A stretch of 14,583 nt of DNA from Wolbachia endosymbiont of Cylisticus convexus (GTDB lineage Bacteria > Pseudomonadota > Alphaproteobacteria > Rickettsiales > Anaplasmataceae). This document shows positions 1 to 7,749 of the stretch, piece by piece (within the stretch, counting starts at the first letter, position 1; the number at the start of each line of letters is the position of its first letter). The position numbers were made by a program, and so were the translations under genes. The DNA lies in contig NZ_QPIP01000044.1 of the NCBI RefSeq assembly GCF_003344345.1, positions 1-14,583 of the forward strand. The letters are read 5' to 3'. The notes beneath the pieces were generated by a model. That model made no database searches, had not been told where the DNA came from, and saw only the letters and a program-made list of their open reading frames with translations.

Positions 1-924
1 AAGTAAAAAAGAAAAGCGTGAAACTAGGAAAAGGAGCTTTAAGAACGATGATCTTGGGTTTCAAGGTCTGCTGAGTTTTCTACAAAAGCATAATGTGGAA
101 GAAGTAAAGTCATGCATGTGGTTGTTATAGCGAAGCTTTGGCTGAATTTCTGCACAATGCTGGACATTTTGTTAGTGTTGTAAATCCTTATTGTATTAAA
201 TCTTATACAAGGAGTAAGCTCGTAAGACAAAAGAATGATCAGACTGATGCAGAAATTATTGCTGATTATTGCCAAAGACAGGAACCAACTCGTTGGACAC
301 CACCTTCTTCTGAAATGAAAAAATTAAAACATCTTTATCGTTGCTCAGTTGCGTTAAAAGAATTAGTAAATAACCACCTAGAAAAAAAAGAGAGACTGCC
401 TAAAGAAGTTGCAAATGCTTGTTGCAACGAATATAGTTAAAAAAATAGAAATAATAAAAAACTCCATACGCAAACTATTAAAGCAGCACAAAGAATTGTT
501 GGAAAATTTTCAGCTTCTATTGACTATTCCAGGAATAGGAGAGGAATCAGCAATGGCTATTTTAGCTGAAATCCCTGACATAAAAGCTTTTAGAGATGCC
601 AGGCAATTGGCAGCATATACAGGAGTTATACCGAAAAATATAACATCAGGTTCATCTGTACATTCTAAACCAAGATTAAGTAAATCAGGTTCACAAACAT
701 TACGTAAGGCCCTTTTCTTTCCTGCCATAGTAGCCAAGAATCACAATCCTATCATTGTGAGTTTTTGCCAAAGACTAAAGAAGAAGGGTAAGCATAATAT
801 GGCAATTGTGGGAGCTGCAATGCGTAAGCTACTCCATATCATTTTCGGTATCCTGACATCCAAAAGTGCTTTTGATCCAAATCATATCAAGAATTACAGA
901 ACTAGGATGTTGACTGTAGTTTAA
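1..924 (+). pseudogene. IS110-family transposase, broken (first copy, 5' end cut by window)
   Basis: This is a DEDD recombinase of the IS110 family in at least three frames. The window starts inside its N-terminal RNase H-like domain. That frame stops near 128, a second frame runs through SEALAEFLHNAGHFVSVVNP and KNDQTDAEIIADYCQ (two catalytic-type Asp) to about 440, and a third frame carries the C-terminal Transposase_20 part with LLTIPGIGEESAMAILAEI, the SGSS serine region and LSKSGSQTLRKAL, ending at 924. The first lesion, near 118, falls where the family has CMEATG. The bases read as if eight nucleotides coding the Glu-Ala-Thr part were lost, which would remove the catalytic Glu (inference from the family pattern). 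The second lesion is near 410-425. The copy at 13524-14512 carries the same lesions, so the gene was already dead before any duplication. Family assignment is secure; activity is very unlikely. Confidence 0.9.
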
Positions 925-995
925 AATCAAAAAATGCTTCCAATCCATTCAACATATTCACTAACTGTAATCTGTGTACTGTTACACAATCAGAA
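1..995. repeat. Direct repeat, copy 1 (matches 13589-14583)
   Basis: These 995 bases match 13589-14583 with a constant offset of 13,588, and I saw no difference when reading the two copies side by side. The repeat covers most of the broken IS110 gene and continues about 70 bases past its stop into the adjoining IS256 remnant. It begins exactly at the first base and ends exactly at the last base of the window, which is how a self-overlapping contig would look; a real segmental duplication is the alternative. Confidence 0.95.
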
Positions 996-1720
996 GTATT
1001 TTTTGATTTTATGATACAGCTTGAGTAATTTTTTTGTTGACTAGCAAGACGGTATCTTTCTTTAAGATCGTTTAGCACTCCCAACCAATCCCTCATTTTC
1101 AGCCAAATAAAACTTCTTTTCTGCCATTTTGCTAATATGTTATACATACATTTACTTATGCAATGCCCGTCTTCCTTGACCTTAAAAAACATGCCATCCA
1201 TGAACACTATTGGGTATACTGATTGTAGTGGACGACCGCGCCATTCATTGATTACTGGCAGTAATTTGTCGGTAATACTTGATATCTCTGCTGCGGATAT
1301 TTTATGATCGTAAATTTCCTCTACATGTGACGCTATGTCTCTGTACCCCATGCCACTGGCATATGTGCTCAAAATCTTCGTTTCAAGCTCTGGATGTAAG
1401 TTTGTTTGCCTTTTTTTGACTATTTGGGGTTCAAAACTTCCTTCTCTATCTCTTGGTGTTAACAACTCAAATGAACCTGCACTTGTACGTAAAGTTTTTC
1501 CATTCCTCCCATTTCTGCGGTTATTTTCCTCGCTTTCAACAGACAAGTGGCTTTCTATTTCACCTTCCAGACTTGCCTCTAGCAGCCTTTTTATAAATGG
1601 TGTTAATGCTCCATCTCTTCCTGTTAGCGGCTTACCTTCTCTGATAGATGATAAAATATTTGTTTCTAGTTCTTTATAGTCCACCAAACCTGTAGTTCTG
1701 TTTGCTATTTTTTGACTCAT
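902..1720 (-). pseudogene. IS256-family (mutator type) transposase, degenerate
   Basis: The start codon at 1720 opens a typical IS256-family transposase: an N-terminal region with LTPFIKRLLEASLEGEIESHL and NRRNGRNGKTLRTSAGSFEL, then the conserved STYASGMGYRDIASHVEEIY, and VYPIVFMDGMFFKVKEDG with the first catalytic Asp near residue 174. After CISKCMYNIL the frame slips: the expected FYLAENEG is present but in another frame, and the original frame returns at DWLGVLNDLKER. Beyond that (about 1040 down to 902) nothing resembles the family, so the second Asp, the catalytic Glu and the C-terminal third are missing. Full-length members have about 400 residues; this has 272, of which only some 225 are recognisable. 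The loss coincides with the junction to the IS110 element. The protein cannot be active. Confidence 0.88.
923..1010. repeat. Inverted repeat at the IS110/IS256 junction
   Basis: The arms at 923-941 and 992-1010 pair with 17 of 19 matches (AAAATCAAAAAATGCTTCC against the complement of AGAAGTATTTTTTGATTTT) around a loop of 50 bases. It starts right at the stop codon of the IS110 gene and covers the junction with the IS256 remnant. It could be the structured right end of the IS110 element, a terminator-like hairpin, or an inverted duplication made during decay. Confidence 0.65.
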
Positions 1721-1762
1721 GTCAAACCTCCATTTTTTATATCAATTTATTACTTTTTTTTT

Positions 1763-1791
1763 GGTTTGACACACTTTTTTGAACGTTCCCC
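1763..1791 (-). repeat. IS256 terminal inverted repeat (transposase-proximal end)
   Basis: Read on the minus strand, this end begins GGGGAACGTTCAAAAAAG and continues GTGTGTCAAACC, 42 bases upstream of the transposase start codon. It matches 12815-12843 with one difference (C/T) in 29 bases, in inverted orientation. It marks the boundary between the IS256 remnant and the IS5-like remnant that follows. Confidence 0.85.
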
Positions 1792-2678
1792 GCAGCCATT
1801 TCGAACTTAGGCATGCCGATTGCAGTAAATTTATTAATCAAGTAACACTTAACTCTTTCTCACGATTTATTTCAGATTTATTTTTGAAACTAAATCCAAT
1901 TAAACCTAAAAAGAAAGTTTCGACATGTGATCTCAAACCGTATTTCATCATCATTTTCCACTCCTTCTCATAGTTTTCACAAGATTGTATAACTTTAATG
2001 TTGTTATTCCTTTCCGATAAATAATCTCTCTTTTTATAGACTATTGCTTTCTTTATGGGTCATATTATAGGTTTAATATTGAGCTCCTTACATATCTTGT
2101 ACACATTGGTTGCATCATATCCGCACGAAGAGACAAAATATTGCTCTTATTATCCATTTCATGCTACACGCTAATACACTGTCACGTAAAGTAGCGCTTG
2201 TAGCCATTACTTCTTTATTCATTATATTTAAGGTAATATGTAACTTTCTCACTTGAGCGAAATAATTATACTTCCTTTTCTCAACATTAGTTTTGTGATG
2301 TTGAAAACTATTGCTGTAAATACTAATCATGCTGCTATCCATAGCAATTTCAATATTTTCTATATCATCTTTATTTACTCTACAATCATTAATCTTCATA
2401 TTGAGTTTGTTTAGCCTCCTAGAAGCTTGAGAGTAGCTTCAGAACCTTTCTTATCTTTTCTAGGTACCCTTTTACAAAACCTACTGCTTGCCTTAAACCT
2501 ATCCTAAATAGATATGTGTACTAAAACTACAACCTTATCACTATAAACATTGTTGCCGCCAGCTGATTTCGGACTGCTTTCATACCAATTCTCTATTAAT
2601 AAAGTGAAAAATATTTCCTCTTTTTTTGAGAAACTCGTTATATTCTCTTTGGTTACTTACTCTCATTTTTTGTGGCAT
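1792..2678 (-). pseudogene. IS5-family transposase, multiply frameshifted
   Basis: Joining the minus-strand frames recovers nearly the whole protein. It starts at 2678 with MPQKMRVSNQREYNEFLKKR (IS903-type N-terminus), followed in other frames by YESSPKSAGGNNVYSDKVVV, LFRIGLRQAVGFVKGYLEKI and SYSQASRRLNKLN. The longest open piece then has IAMDSSMISIYSNSFQHHKT (first catalytic Asp) and QVRKLHITLNIMNKEV. The C-terminal part reads GYDATNVYKICKELNIKPI, YLSERNNNIKVIQSCENYEK, LRSHVETFFLGLIGF (catalytic Glu) and INKFTAIGMPKFEMAAG, running into the IS256 end. I count at least three frameshifts and two in-frame stops, plus a deletion just before the second Asp. It is an old, inactive insertion. Confidence 0.82.
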
Positions 2679-2786
2679 AAGTTATACTTGTTTGAAAGAT
2701 GCCTATTTTACAACAAAATGTGTTAGTACCATACATTTTAAAGCTTTTTTCCTTCATTAAACCAACACTAGCTATGCAACAAAGCC
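1792..2786 (-). mobile_element. IS5-family (IS903-like) insertion sequence remnant
   Basis: The remnant runs from a terminal-repeat-like sequence at 2771-2786 (minus strand GGCTTTGTTGCATAGC, close to what I recall of IS903-group ends) to 1791, where the IS256 end cuts it. The expected second terminal repeat is missing, so the IS256 element or a later deletion removed it. The interior is the transposase pseudogene at 1792-2678. Confidence 0.75.
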
Positions 2787-3147
2787 TGCGTCCACACAAA
2801 CTATAGCACATATTCCTTAACTTGTTAAATCTAAAGCTTCATATCTTCCTTACTTATTAAAAGAATTTAAGCTAAGAATTACAACTTAAATTACGTAAAA
2901 ATGTGTCAAAACATCTTTGGCTTTATAGCCTACCAAGTGAAAATTATTTTCAGTATTTTTCATTTTTCTATTGACTTTTAACACAACTGCTTTATATCGC
3001 TGCCTTTTACATTAATTATGTTTTTGGAAGGAAGAATTGTACGTACTTTACTCTCAATTTTATCTCTTATTTCATAATCTGGCGAATTAAGGATAGCATA
3101 GATATCAGGATGAAAGTTAATATGTAATGAATGAAACTACAGTTATC
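2787..3147. other. Decayed spacer between IS5 remnant and nuoD
   Basis: This AT-rich stretch has no intact gene. Its only coding-like content is the minus-strand open stretch described at 2886-3136. I see no tRNA, no strong terminator hairpin after nuoD, and no clear promoter. Confidence 0.6.
2886..3136 (-). pseudogene. Possible gene remnant, family not recognised
   Basis: A minus-strand frame open from 3136 to a TAA at 2978 reads HPDIYAILNSPDYEIRDKIE, then SKVRTILPSKNIINVKGSDI and KQLC. A one-base shift there opens a second stretch, KNTENNFHLVGYKAKDVLTH, ending at 2886. It has no start codon after the upstream TAG, so it is at best a 3' fragment. The residue mix looks like real protein, but I do not recognise a family and chance cannot be excluded at this length. 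It lies just downstream of nuoD on the same strand. Confidence 0.25.
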
Positions 3148-4320
3148 TTACCTGTCAATCTCACCAAAGACTATATCGAGTGAACCGATAATTGCTGCAA
3201 TATCAGCAAGCATATGTCCTTTTGCCATGAAATCTAAGGCCTGTAAATGCGCAAAGCCAGGTGCTCTTATTCGACATCTATAAGGTCTATTGGTACCGTC
3301 TGAAACTATATATACTCCAAACTCGCCTTTTGGTGCCTCAACAGCTGTGTAAGCTTCACCTTCTGGTACATGATATCCTTCTGAATAAAGCTTAAAATGG
3401 TGAATTAGAGCTTCCATGGATCCTTTCATTTCTGCTCTTGGCGGTGGAGAGATCTTTCTATCCTCAGTTTTTATTGGCCCTTCAGGCATTTTCTCTATGC
3501 ATTGCTTCATCAAGCTAACAGACTGCCTAATCTCTGCCATTCTTACTAAATAACGATCATAACAGTCACCATTTTGGCCAATAGGTATATCAAAATCTAG
3601 CTGATCATATACCTCATATGGCTGGCTTTTTCGCAAGTCCCAAGCGAGCCCAGCAGCACGCAGCATTGGCCCACTAAAGCCCCAATCAAGCGCCTGTTTT
3701 ATTGATATTTCACTGATTCCTACAGTGCGTTGCTTCCATATCCTATTTTCTGTTAAAAGTTCATCAACATCATCTATATACTTTGGAAATTGTTCTATAA
3801 ACTTTGCAATATCCTCAATCAAACCTTCTGGAATATCTGCTGCAACTCCACCTGGTCTTATGTAAGCTGCGTGAAATCTTGCACCTGAGGCTCTTTCATA
3901 GAACTCCAGTATTTTTTCTCTTTCTTCAAAGAGCCATAAAAGAGGAGTCATTGCTCCAACATCAAGTGCTTGAGAAGAGACATTCAGTAAGTGATTTAGT
4001 ATCCTTGTCAATTCACAAAATAAAACACGCAAATATTTTGCTCTGATTGGAATTTCACATTGCAACAATTTTTCAACGCATAACGAATACGCATGTTCTT
4101 GTGACATTGGTGACACATAATCAAGGCGGTCAAAATAAGGCAGAGCTTGAAGATACGTTTTATGTTCTATTAACTTCTCAGTGCCGCGATGCAAAAGCCC
4201 AATGTGGGGATCTGCTCTTTCGATCACCTCGCCATCCATCTCTAAAACAAGACGTAGCACCCCATGTGCAGCTGGGTGCTGTGGTCCAAAGTTTAACATC
4301 ATTGTCTTTAGATCGGGCAT
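3148..4320 (-). CDS. nuoD: NADH-quinone oxidoreductase subunit D (complex I)
   Basis: NuoD is the 49-kDa-type subunit of the peripheral arm of respiratory complex I. It forms part of the quinone-binding site with NuoB and the membrane arm, on the cytoplasmic face of the inner membrane. The 390-residue product is full length for the family and carries the signatures GPQHPAAHG (residues 12-20), [29 protein letters not shown], the acidic/arginine segment around [11 protein letters not shown], and a C-terminal [20 protein letters not shown] ending VFGEIDR. All look intact. Rickettsiales often scatter nuo genes, and no other nuo gene is in this window. A good promoter candidate lies immediately upstream (4346-4374), so it is probably transcribed on its own from here. 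Confidence 0.97.
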   Translation of the reverse strand: MPDLKTMMLNFGPQHPAAHGVLRLVLEMDGEVIERADPHIGLLHRGTEKLIEHKTYLQALPYFDRLDYVSPMSQEHAYSLCVEKLLQCEIPIRAKYLRVLFCELTRILNHLLNVSSQALDVGAMTPLLWLFEEREKILEFYERASGARFHAAYIRPGGVAADIPEGLIEDIAKFIEQFPKYIDDVDELLTENRIWKQRTVGISEISIKQALDWGFSGPMLRAAGLAWDLRKSQPYEVYDQLDFDIPIGQNGDCYDRYLVRMAEIRQSVSLMKQCIEKMPEGPIKTEDRKISPPPRAEMKGSMEALIHHFKLYSEGYHVPEGEAYTAVEAPKGEFGVYIVSDGTNRPYRCRIRAPGFAHLQALDFMAKGHMLADIAAIIGSLDIVFGEIDR

Positions 4321-4345
4321 GCTTGGTAGTTTAAGATATTGAAAT

Positions 4346-4374
4346 TGTATAGGCTAAAATGTGCTTAAAGTCAA
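4346..4374 (-). promoter_or_regulatory. Candidate sigma-70 promoter for nuoD
   Basis: On the minus strand, TTGACT (4374-4369) and TATACA (4351-4346) are separated by exactly 17 bases. The start of transcription would fall near 4339, leaving a leader of about 19 bases before the ATG at 4320. No strong Shine-Dalgarno sequence is seen in that leader. Confidence 0.6.
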
Positions 4375-4377
4375 TAG

Positions 4378-4533
4378 GCTTCTTGCACGGGCACAACTAT
4401 CGTTACAACAGAAAAGCCCTTACAAACTTCACCACCTCCTTATGATCTGATAGACAATGTTTATGTTGCACGTACAATTATTATACTTGTGTTGATTAAG
4501 GCAGCAAAATTATGTATAGATAATTTTGACTAA
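4378..4533 (+). other. Open stretch with lipobox-like start and no start codon
   Basis: Fifty-one codons are open on the plus strand, preceded directly by TAG and ended by TAA at 4531-4533. The translation ASCTGTTIVTTEKPLQTSPP followed by PYDLIDNVYVARTIIILVLI and KAAKLCIDNFD looks like a lipoprotein start (Ala-Ser-Cys) with a C-terminal hydrophobic segment. No signal peptide or start codon precedes it in this frame, and the upstream bases look like the nuoD promoter. It may be the tail of a broken small lipoprotein gene or a chance frame. VirB7 was considered because of the secretion genes in this window, but no VirB7 signature is visible. Confidence 0.25.
4492..4520 (+). promoter_or_regulatory. 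Candidate sigma-70 promoter for the b561 / flavoprotein pair
   Basis: TTGATT (4492-4497) and TATAGA (4515-4520) are 17 bases apart, placing a start near 4527 and a leader of about 48 bases before the ATG at 4575. The region is AT-rich, so chance matches are likely; the spacing is the main support. Confidence 0.4.
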
Positions 4534-4574
4534 AAAATAGTTTTTTAAGTCCTATTTTAGAGTAATCAAAATTA

Positions 4575-5096
4575 ATGAAAGACAATAAATACAGTTTAGG
4601 TTTAAGGATTATTCATTGGTTAATGTCTGCTCTTATTATTGGCATGCTTTGTTCTGGTTTGTACATGAAAAGTTTGCCGATTAGTAGTGAAATTAAATTC
4701 AGCATATACGCTATTCATAAGGCTTGCGGTATCACTGTTCTTGGATTAATTATAGTACGCATATTTTTTCGCGTCTTTACTTATGTTCCGCCATTACCAG
4801 CCAATTTTTCTCGATTTGTAATCAATGCGAGCAAAACGATACACTTTGGTTTATATGCTTTGATGGTGCTAATGCCACTATCTGGTTATGTCATGTCTTC
4901 TGCTTCTAGCAAAGAGATCAAATATTTTTTTCATATCCCTTTGTTAATCAATGAAAACAAAGAGCTAGCTAGTGCAGCTAATCAACTACATTCGATGCTT
5001 GCATATTTTATGGTAGTCTTTATAACTTTGCATATACTTGGTGCTTTAAAGCACACATTTATAGATAAACAAAACATTTTTAAACGTATGATATAG
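4575..5096 (+). CDS. Cytochrome b561 family protein
   Basis: This is a four-helix inner-membrane di-haem cytochrome of the bacterial b561 (CybB) type, which takes electrons from or passes them to quinone. The 173 residues match the usual length. They start with the family opening YSLGLRIIHWLMSALII and place histidines at 14, 48, 90, 139, 153 and 160, which covers the positions used as haem ligands in each helix. Hydrophobic segments lie near residues 12-30, 44-66, 88-108 and 137-159. The nitronate monooxygenase-like gene starts five bases after its stop, so the two are probably cotranscribed. The physiological electron partner cannot be read from the sequence. Confidence 0.92.
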   Translation: MKDNKYSLGLRIIHWLMSALIIGMLCSGLYMKSLPISSEIKFSIYAIHKACGITVLGLIIVRIFFRVFTYVPPLPANFSRFVINASKTIHFGLYALMVLMPLSGYVMSSASSKEIKYFFHIPLLINENKELASAANQLHSMLAYFMVVFITLHILGALKHTFIDKQNIFKRMI

Positions 5097-5101
5097 GTTA
5101 T

Positions 5102-6097
5102 ATGTTAAATAGCCTCTGGAAAAAAGGAACAGATTTTCTTGGTAGTGAATTTGCCATAATGGGTGGTGCTATGAGCTGGGTTTCGGAGAGAAATTTGGTT
5201 TCAGCAATCTCAAATGCCGGTGGATTCGGCGTAATTGCATGCGGTGCAATGTTTCCAGACTTACTGAAAAAAGAAATCATAGAAACGCAAAAATTAACTC
5301 ATAAGCCATTTGGTGTAAATCTAATTACTATGCACCCAAAGTTAAGTGAGTTGATAAATGTGTGCATTGAAACGAAAGTGAGCCATATAGTGCTTGCCGG
5401 TGGACTACCAACGAAGCCTAATATAGAAAAAATCAAGAGTGCGGGCATTGAAGTTATGTGTTTTGCACCAGCATTAAGCCTTGCGAAAAGGTTAGTAAAA
5501 ATGGGAGTAGATGCGTTAATAATAGAGGGAATGGAAGCAGGTGGTCACATAGGTCCAGTCAGCACTTCTGTTCTTGCACAAGAGATACTGCCTTATTTTA
5601 AAAATGAGAAAACACCGGTGTTTGTTGCAGGTGGAATAGGAAGAGGCGAAATGATAATGAACTACCTAGAGATGGGAGCAAGTGGCTGTCAAATAGGCAC
5701 ATTATTTGTCTGCACTAATGAGTCAATCGCTCACAAAAATTTTAAAGAAGTATTCATCAAATCAGCTGCGCGTAATGCAGTATCTTCTATACAGATCAGT
5801 GCTGATTTCCCTGTAATTCCAGTAAGAGCTATAGCTAACAGAGCAAGTGACGATTTTATGAAGCATCAAAGAGACATTATCGATAAATATCAAAATGGAC
5901 AGACCTCAAAAGAAGAAGGGCAACTTGAAATAGAAAAATTCTGGGCTGGAGCTTTAAGAAGGGCAGTAATTGATGGAGATGTTGAAATGGGATCTTTGAT
6001 GGCTGGCCAAAGTGTTGGCATGGTTGATAGGGAAAAATCCGTAAGAGAAGTAATAGATATGTTAGTTCAACAAGCGAATAATTATATTGAAATGTAG
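5102..6097 (+). CDS. Nitronate monooxygenase / FabK-like FMN flavoprotein
   Basis: A TIM-barrel FMN protein of the 2-nitropropane dioxygenase family, 331 residues, complete. Visible signatures are the N-terminal IMGGAMSWVSERNLVSAISN with AGGFGVIA, FGVNLITMHP, HIVLAGGLPTKPN, the family motif EGMEAGGHIG at residues 142-151 with the candidate active-site His149, and the phosphate-binding VFVAGGIGRGEM followed by LEMGASGCQIGTLF. Nitronate monooxygenases detoxify alkyl nitronates. The related FabK enoyl-ACP reductase has the same fold and motifs, so a role in fatty acid synthesis cannot be excluded from motifs alone. AGG at 5095-5097, overlapping the stop of the b561 gene, is the likely ribosome site. 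The context gives no further clue to substrate. Confidence 0.88.
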   Translation: MLNSLWKKGTDFLGSEFAIMGGAMSWVSERNLVSAISNAGGFGVIACGAMFPDLLKKEIIETQKLTHKPFGVNLITMHPKLSELINVCIETKVSHIVLAGGLPTKPNIEKIKSAGIEVMCFAPALSLAKRLVKMGVDALIIEGMEAGGHIGPVSTSVLAQEILPYFKNEKTPVFVAGGIGRGEMIMNYLEMGASGCQIGTLFVCTNESIAHKNFKEVFIKSAARNAVSSIQISADFPVIPVRAIANRASDDFMKHQRDIIDKYQNGQTSKEEGQLEIEKFWAGALRRAVIDGDVEMGSLMAGQSVGMVDREKSVREVIDMLVQQANNYIEM

Positions 6098-6207
6098 AAG
6101 TAAATAGTTAACCATAATTATCCATAATATGGCATAATTGTCCAGTTTTAATGTAAAATTAACGCTAAAAAGGTATCTATACATTTTATTATGTATGGAA
6201 GAATGCT

Positions 6208-7197
6208 ATGCCAAGTCCTTTAAAAAAGCCTGAGAGTATGTACGACATTATATTCGAAACGGTAACAAAAAAGCGAGAAGCTGTGCAAGAGACTGCCAAA
6301 AAATGCAAACAGTTGTTCAAGCAAAAAGATAGTCCTGCCGATCCTAAGGTATTAATTCAATTAGAAGAATTACTGAGAGAACGACAAAATGGGGAGGCTA
6401 TTGCAAAACATATAAACCTGCTCAAGCAAGGAAACAGTCCTAAAACACCAGATGAATTAAAAGGATCACTGAAAGAGCAAGAAGAATCTTATAATTATTA
6501 CACCCAAAACTTTCTTCCACAGTTGAAAAAAGAAATAATGCAATCAAAAGAACTAGACTCAACAAAAAGAACGGAAATAGAAAAAATAATTATGGAACTA
6601 ATAGCTGACGCTTTTAGCAAGAACAGCAATAAAGATCATTCTGGTAGCACCAGTAAAGGCGATGAACACGAAAGTGGCTACGATAGCGATGCTAAAGATA
6701 ATGATAATACTAATCAAAAAGATCCAATTCCTCACACAGCAATGGAAAACAATAAAGAAGAAAACTCGGCATCACCAATAAGTAGTAGAAGGAGCAGCGT
6801 AAGCACAACATTAAGCTTTGTTGAAGAAGATGATGATCCACAAATAGAGAATGAAGAAAAAACAAAATTAGTACACCTAACCAAAACAAGGCCCAAAGGG
6901 CCAAGCGGAAGAAGACCCTCTTCTAAATATCGTGAGAAGAGTGAAGTTAAACAACCCAATAACAGAAATCTTCACGTTGCATTTGCAACAGGTTGTGCTC
7001 TCTTAGCAATAGGGTGCATTGTTGCAGGAGCAATGACATCAGGACTAGTAGGAGCAGCAGTACTATTTGCTACGGCTGCAGTGTTTGCTATAGCAGCAGC
7101 AGTTGAATTGCATTCAAATGTTCTGTCAAGTAAATTGACATCCATTAGTGTGAGTCCTCTTATTGACAATAAAGAGCTACGGCATGGTAAAAATTAA
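6208..7197 (+). CDS. Charged protein with C-terminal membrane hairpin, unknown function
   Basis: I recognise no family in this 329-residue protein. Residues 1-140 are lysine/glutamate-rich and probably helical, with coiled-coil-like stretches around LIQLEELLRERQNGEAIAKH and PQLKKEIMQSKEL. Residues 140-250 are low-complexity Ser/Asp/Asn-rich (SGYDSDAKDNDNTNQKD, SSRRSSVSTTLSF, EEDDDPQIENEE) and then basic (RPKGPSGRRPSSKYREK), so likely disordered. Residues 255-301 are strongly hydrophobic with Gly/Ala breaks, reading as two membrane helices, followed by a short polar tail. There is no signal peptide. GGAAG-type ribosome site GGAAGA lies about 6 bases before the ATG. It sits directly upstream of type IV secretion-like genes. 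The architecture fits a secreted substrate that inserts in host membranes, but that is inference from position and shape. Confidence 0.8.
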   Translation: MPSPLKKPESMYDIIFETVTKKREAVQETAKKCKQLFKQKDSPADPKVLIQLEELLRERQNGEAIAKHINLLKQGNSPKTPDELKGSLKEQEESYNYYTQNFLPQLKKEIMQSKELDSTKRTEIEKIIMELIADAFSKNSNKDHSGSTSKGDEHESGYDSDAKDNDNTNQKDPIPHTAMENNKEENSASPISSRRSSVSTTLSFVEEDDDPQIENEEKTKLVHLTKTRPKGPSGRRPSSKYREKSEVKQPNNRNLHVAFATGCALLAIGCIVAGAMTSGLVGAAVLFATAAVFAIAAAVELHSNVLSSKLTSISVSPLIDNKELRHGKN

Positions 7198-7234
7198 ATA
7201 TGAGTTACTTATGGTGAACAAGTGAATTCGGTTC

Positions 7235-7263
7235 TTGCCTATTGATGTAAAAATTGTTATAGT
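7235..7263 (+). promoter_or_regulatory. Candidate sigma-70 promoter of the secretion-like operon
   Basis: TTGCCT (7235-7240) and TATAGT (7258-7263) have a 17-base spacer. Transcription would start near 7270, and AAAGG at 7277-7281 serves as ribosome site ten bases before the ATG at 7292. This would drive the VirB2-like, VirB4 and secreted-protein genes together. Confidence 0.5.
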
Positions 7264-7291
7264 TGAGAAGTATCTTAAAGGTATTTAGCTG

Positions 7292-7657
7292 ATGCATATT
7301 CAATTGGGTAGGGTTTTTGCTATTGTAGCCCTGTTAAGTTTTATCTTTATGTCATGTCCTAGCAAAGCAAGTGATGAGTTAAAAAATATACCAGAAACAT
7401 TAAAGACTTTTTTTTCTTCATTTTCAGTTAAAGATACTGTGGAAAATATGAGTCCTTCGACAATTATAGGGTTATGTATAGCTACAGTGATACTTGCAGT
7501 AGTGTTCAGAGGTCTGATTTTTTTCATGATAATGTTTGGCGTACTGATCATGATGTTTGGGAGTACAGAAAAAGCAACAGATTACTTGAAAGAAAAATTC
7601 AACTTTGCAAAAGATATACAGTTACAATCCGATAGCAAAAAAGAAGATAAGAATTAA
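7292..7657 (+). CDS. Small exported membrane protein, VirB2/TrbC-like topology
   Basis: The 121 residues comprise a signal peptide (residues 1-26: basic start, hydrophobic 8-20, PSKA before a likely cut), a polar stretch of about 27 residues, then a 35-residue hydrophobic block (57-90) split by Arg73-Gly74 into two short helices, and a charged tail ending in KKEDKN. Signal peptide plus two helices with a basic turn is the layout of VirB2/TrbC pilins, and the next gene encodes VirB4. However, sequence similarity to VirB2 is not evident by eye, the tail is longer than in classical pilins, and the hydrophobic block could be a single long helix. A VirB3-like role is less likely because VirB3 normally lacks a signal peptide. 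It is followed after 47 bases by the virB4 start. Confidence 0.6.
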   Translation: MHIQLGRVFAIVALLSFIFMSCPSKASDELKNIPETLKTFFSSFSVKDTVENMSPSTIIGLCIATVILAVVFRGLIFFMIMFGVLIMMFGSTEKATDYLKEKFNFAKDIQLQSDSKKEDKN

Positions 7658-7740
7658 GTTTTATGTTTTTTAGTTATCTTTTTATTGAATACGCATAATA
7701 TTGTATGCAGCTAAAAGTACCGGCCACTAGCTCTCAGTCT

Positions 7741-7749
7741 AAAAAAAAA
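7741..7749 (+). other. A9 tract at first virB4 frameshift
   Basis: Nine A follow TCT in the frame of the 7705 start and lead to a stop at about 7779. With eight A the frame continues as KKK-NNLALLESINLDFIPY, a VirB4-like N-terminus. This is a candidate slippage site. Confidence 0.6.

Noticed and set aside
902..1040. C-terminal 45 residues of the IS256 frame as real transposase
   Set aside because: They show none of the IS256 C-terminal signatures and overlap the inverted repeat at the IS110 junction; probably a chance frame.
1335..1679. Plus-strand open frame of 114 codons
   Set aside because: It lies antisense to the IS256 transposase, whose minus-strand translation matches a known family.
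4378..4533. VirB7 lipoprotein
   Set aside because: Lipobox-like Cys is present, but no start codon, no signal peptide and no VirB7-type Pro/Trp motif; kept only as an unexplained open stretch.
6115..6150. Operator-like repeats of CATAATT upstream of 6208
   Set aside because: The near-palindrome CCATAATATGG and two CATAATT copies are within what an AT-rich spacer gives by chance, and no well-spaced promoter accompanies them.
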